NCBI GenBank assembly: GCA_004352715.1 | Contig: SCFE01000005.1 | Location: 984,853-1,046,230, forward strand | DNA from: Hofstenia miamia | Taxonomy: Eukaryota; Xenacoelomorpha; Acoela | DNA: 61,378 nucleotides | Direction: 5' to 3' | Shown here: one piece after another, positions 59,927-61,378 of the stretch | Numbering within the stretch: the first letter of the stretch is position 1 | Layout of the letters: every line of letters starts with the position of its first letter | Translations under genes and position numbers: made by a program | Notes under the pieces: generated by a model | What the model was told of the DNA's origin: nothing | The model's database searches: none | The model's input: the letters and a program-made list of their open reading frames with translations, nothing else

Positions 59927-60556
59927 TGATTTTTTCAGTGTTTGTTAATTGTCGAAAGACTTGATTTAAGTTCTTTAATGTTTGAATTGGGTTATGGTAG
60001 CTTCTAATAAAAAAGTCTCAGTAAGTCTCTTACTTTCTGTTCTTCATTGTGAGCTGGTGCTGGACTAATTGCTTTATCTATCTACTTTTTAATAATTTTG
60101 TGCGAGTAGCTATTGTTTTCCAAGATTTAATAAAAATTATTTATTGAATCAATTAGACTTTCCTAATCAGATGATATTTTGATTATTCGATAAATTAGAT
60201 TCATCTTTTGACAGCTGCTTAATTGAATTAACAAGAGTTTTACTTTCCTTTGAGGATCTTGGTTGTTTCAGATAGGAATTAAGTTTTTTGAATTTTATGT
60301 TTCAGTACTTTTTCTACATTTTCACTTGGTTTTTCATGATGTAATAATTATTGGTACATAACTTCAGTATCACATTCAACTTTTGTAATCTTGAAATTAG
60401 ACGGCCAACTCATGTTCATTCCAAATGATAAAGCTTCTATTTGATCAGATGTAAGCTGTTTTGATGATAAATTCTTGACTGTATTTTTTAGCTTAAATTG
60501 ACTAATATCACATTGACGTTCTTCTAAGAGTTGAATTTTTCGTAAATGTCTTTGAG

Positions 60557-60694
60557 AAATTTCTATAATTTTATTCTTATTTACTATTTTAAATAAATTT
60601 ACTAGCAGTGGTGTGTTAGTTTTATGTAATTCTTCAAGTTTATAGATTTTTCAGCATGGTTAATAAATTTCTATAATTTTATTCTTATTTACTA
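60557..60694. repeat. 30-bp direct repeat and GIY-YIG tail fragment between Penelope copies
   Basis: The 30-mer beginning aaatttctataattttattc is at 60557-60586 and again at 60665-60694. Just before the second, tagatttttcagcatggtta (60644 onward) repeats the sequence at the end of the GIY-YIG coding of copy 1 (59622 onward). It looks like a template-switch or rearrangement scar at the start of copy 1. Confidence 0.7.
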
Positions 60695-60715
60695 AATATA
60701 TATATATATATATAT
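60695..60715. repeat. (TA)n microsatellite between the Penelope copies
   Basis: About 10 TA units directly after the copy 2 terminal region, at the junction with copy 1. Penelope insertions often join at short simple repeats. Confidence 0.9.
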
Positions 60716-60766
60716 TGTGTACAAAGTGTGCTTAAACTATTCATTGTAAAAAACAAGAAATATTTT

Positions 60767-60807
60767 ATGTAGACATGTTTCGAGTGTCTCCACTCATCGT
60801 CAGTACA
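60767..60807 (-). ncRNA. Hammerhead ribozyme (type I) of Penelope copy 2
   Basis: On the minus strand: stem I 5' strand TGTA (60807-60804), core CTGACGA (60803-60797), one extra T (60796), stem II GAGTG-GAGA-CACTC (60795-60782), core GAAA (60781-60778), stem III palindrome ACATGT (60778-60773), cleavage-site C (60772, giving a GUC triplet) and stem I 3' strand TACA (60771-60768). All conserved core bases are present and stem II is closed by a GAGA (GNRA-type) tetraloop. Sequence differs from the copy 1 ribozyme in every stem while pairing is kept, which is covariation support. Confidence 0.87.
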
Positions 60808-60868
60808 AACTAAAATAATATGGTGGTAAATACAAATTTTATGATTTTAAAATTGTAATTCGTAGATC

Positions 60869-61378
60869 TTATACGATATTTAGTCTTTGACATAATTGTT
60901 TATTTAATAGATTCTCCTTAGTTTCTTTTATCAATATAGCTTCTGCAATTTTTGTATGCTTGGTTTTCATTAAAATAGTAAAGTTCTTCCTCTTAGGTGC
61001 ATGTTCATGGCAATATATTTCTGATGGAAGATGACCTCGCATATGCTCTGAAATTCTGTATTCCAATTGCCTTCTCGTTTCCCCAATGTATGAACTTTCA
61101 CATTCATCACATTTATAATTGTATACGCATGAGGAAACTAAAGAAGTTGGAATAGAGTCTTTGTTTTTGAGAAAATGCGAAGTTTTCAAAGTTTGAAATA
61201 TTGGCATAATCTTGACACTTAATTCTTGGTTACATTGTTGGATCTTCTTTTTTAAGGTAGTTACAGAATTTGATGTAATATACGGTAGTTTCCAAGTTAT
61301 TCTCTCTTCTAATTGATCTTTTCTTGGTTGTGATTTATTACGAAATATTCTATCAATTTCCGATTTAATCATTTTTTG
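60869..61378 (-). CDS. Penelope-like RT C-terminus with GIY-YIG endonuclease (partial)
   Basis: An open frame of at least 167 codons enters from the right edge, so the 5' part (reverse transcriptase) is outside the window. It has the linker with WKLPYI, typical of the RT-endonuclease junction, then SLVSSCVYNYKCDEC, SSYIGETRRQLEYRISEHMR compressed to its motifs (YIGET, R-x-S-E-H), HTKIAEAILI with the conserved Glu, and a final KQLCQRLNIV tail. The endonuclease would cut target DNA while RT copies the element RNA. No break is visible here, unlike copy 1. A start codon cannot be chosen, since the ORF continues upstream. Confidence 0.87.
   Translation of the reverse strand, partial: QKMIKSEIDRIFRNKSQPRKDQLEERITWKLPYITSNSVTTLKKKIQQCNQELSVKIMPIFQTLKTSHFLKNKDSIPTSLVSSCVYNYKCDECESSYIGETRRQLEYRISEHMRGHLPSEIYCHEHAPKRKNFTILMKTKHTKIAEAILIKETKENLLNKQLCQRLNIV

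Larger units (their letters stand above)
59471..60690 (-). mobile_element. Penelope-like retroelement copy 1 (internally deleted, decayed)
   Basis: On the minus strand, upstream sequence near 60480-60380 translates to LTSDQIEALSFGMNMSWP, the motif found near the start of Penelope reverse transcriptases. Only about 500 bp later comes the C-terminal GIY-YIG domain (59926-59621), so most of the RT (about 1.5 kb) is deleted. A hammerhead ribozyme core lies downstream at 59518-59478. Frame breaks are numerous. It sits head-to-tail with copy 2. Confidence 0.78.
60716..61378 (-). mobile_element. Penelope-like retroelement copy 2 (3' part, continues past window)
   Basis: Contains the end of the ORF (61372-60869) and, 62 nt beyond the stop, a complete hammerhead ribozyme (60807-60767). 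The RT proper lies to the right of the window. The coding part in view is intact, so this copy may be recent. Confidence 0.85.

Noticed and set aside
1-61378. tRNA or rRNA genes, CRISPR arrays, bacterial operons
   Set aside because: No cloverleaf with A and B boxes, no regularly spaced short repeats and no rRNA-like sequence were seen; the gene structure is eukaryotic.

Overview
This is AT-rich nuclear DNA from an animal, almost certainly an invertebrate. The evidence is GT/AG-spliced exons of animal genes (a stabilin-type EGF protein, SCO1, WDR55 and a CANT1/apyrase relative), Ty3/Gypsy and Penelope-like retroelements, MITEs and long (TA)n tracts. The lineage cannot be fixed from sequence alone. 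Splice-acceptor-like AGs sit 2-3 nt before the start codons of two genes, which would suit a group with spliced-leader trans-splicing (tunicates, for example), but this is only suggestive. There are N runs at 7546-8545, 34346-34625 and 46172-47171, and single Ns at 33802/33803 and 56633.

Layout. From 1 to about 17.3 kb the DNA is a retrotransposon-rich block almost without CpG: about two dozen CpGs by eye. It holds two decayed Ty3/Gypsy copies, both on the minus strand. Copy 1 spans 1-5773 and its 3' end is outside the window. Copy 2 spans 9069 to about 13730. Two near-identical LTRs (5363-5773 and 8650-9068) carry TG...CA ends and the same primer-binding-site-like 12-mer. The second LTR abuts the truncated integrase of copy 2. 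From about 17.3 kb CpG becomes ordinary and remains so to the end. A five-exon plus-strand gene (17512-31827) encodes a secreted protein of about 178 residues resembling only the N-terminus of stabilins; its introns reach 11 kb and contain MITEs and transposon scraps. From 31.8 to 54.7 kb I see no confident gene, only microsatellites, a TIR element inside a (TA)n tract, and decayed retroelement coding on the minus strand near 38-39 kb.

The right end has recognisable genes. These are the last exon of SCO1 (54721-55068), the first two exons of WDR55 (55381-56223) just 312 bp downstream on the same strand, a 228-bp exact duplication around a single N (an assembly scar), and an intronless minus-strand membrane protein (57935-58990) that I read as a divergent CANT1-family five-blade propeller lacking most calcium ligands. 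The window closes with two Penelope-like element copies on the minus strand. Each has a GIY-YIG endonuclease domain followed 60-100 nt downstream by a complete hammerhead-ribozyme core.

The items most worth follow-up are the two hammerhead ribozymes with loopless palindromic stem III, the abrupt CpG boundary at about 17.3 kb, the CANT1-like pseudoenzyme candidate, and the short stabilin-like secreted protein with a possible alternative terminal exon. The housekeeping genes look independent of one another, apart from a possible SCO1-WDR55 operon-like arrangement.
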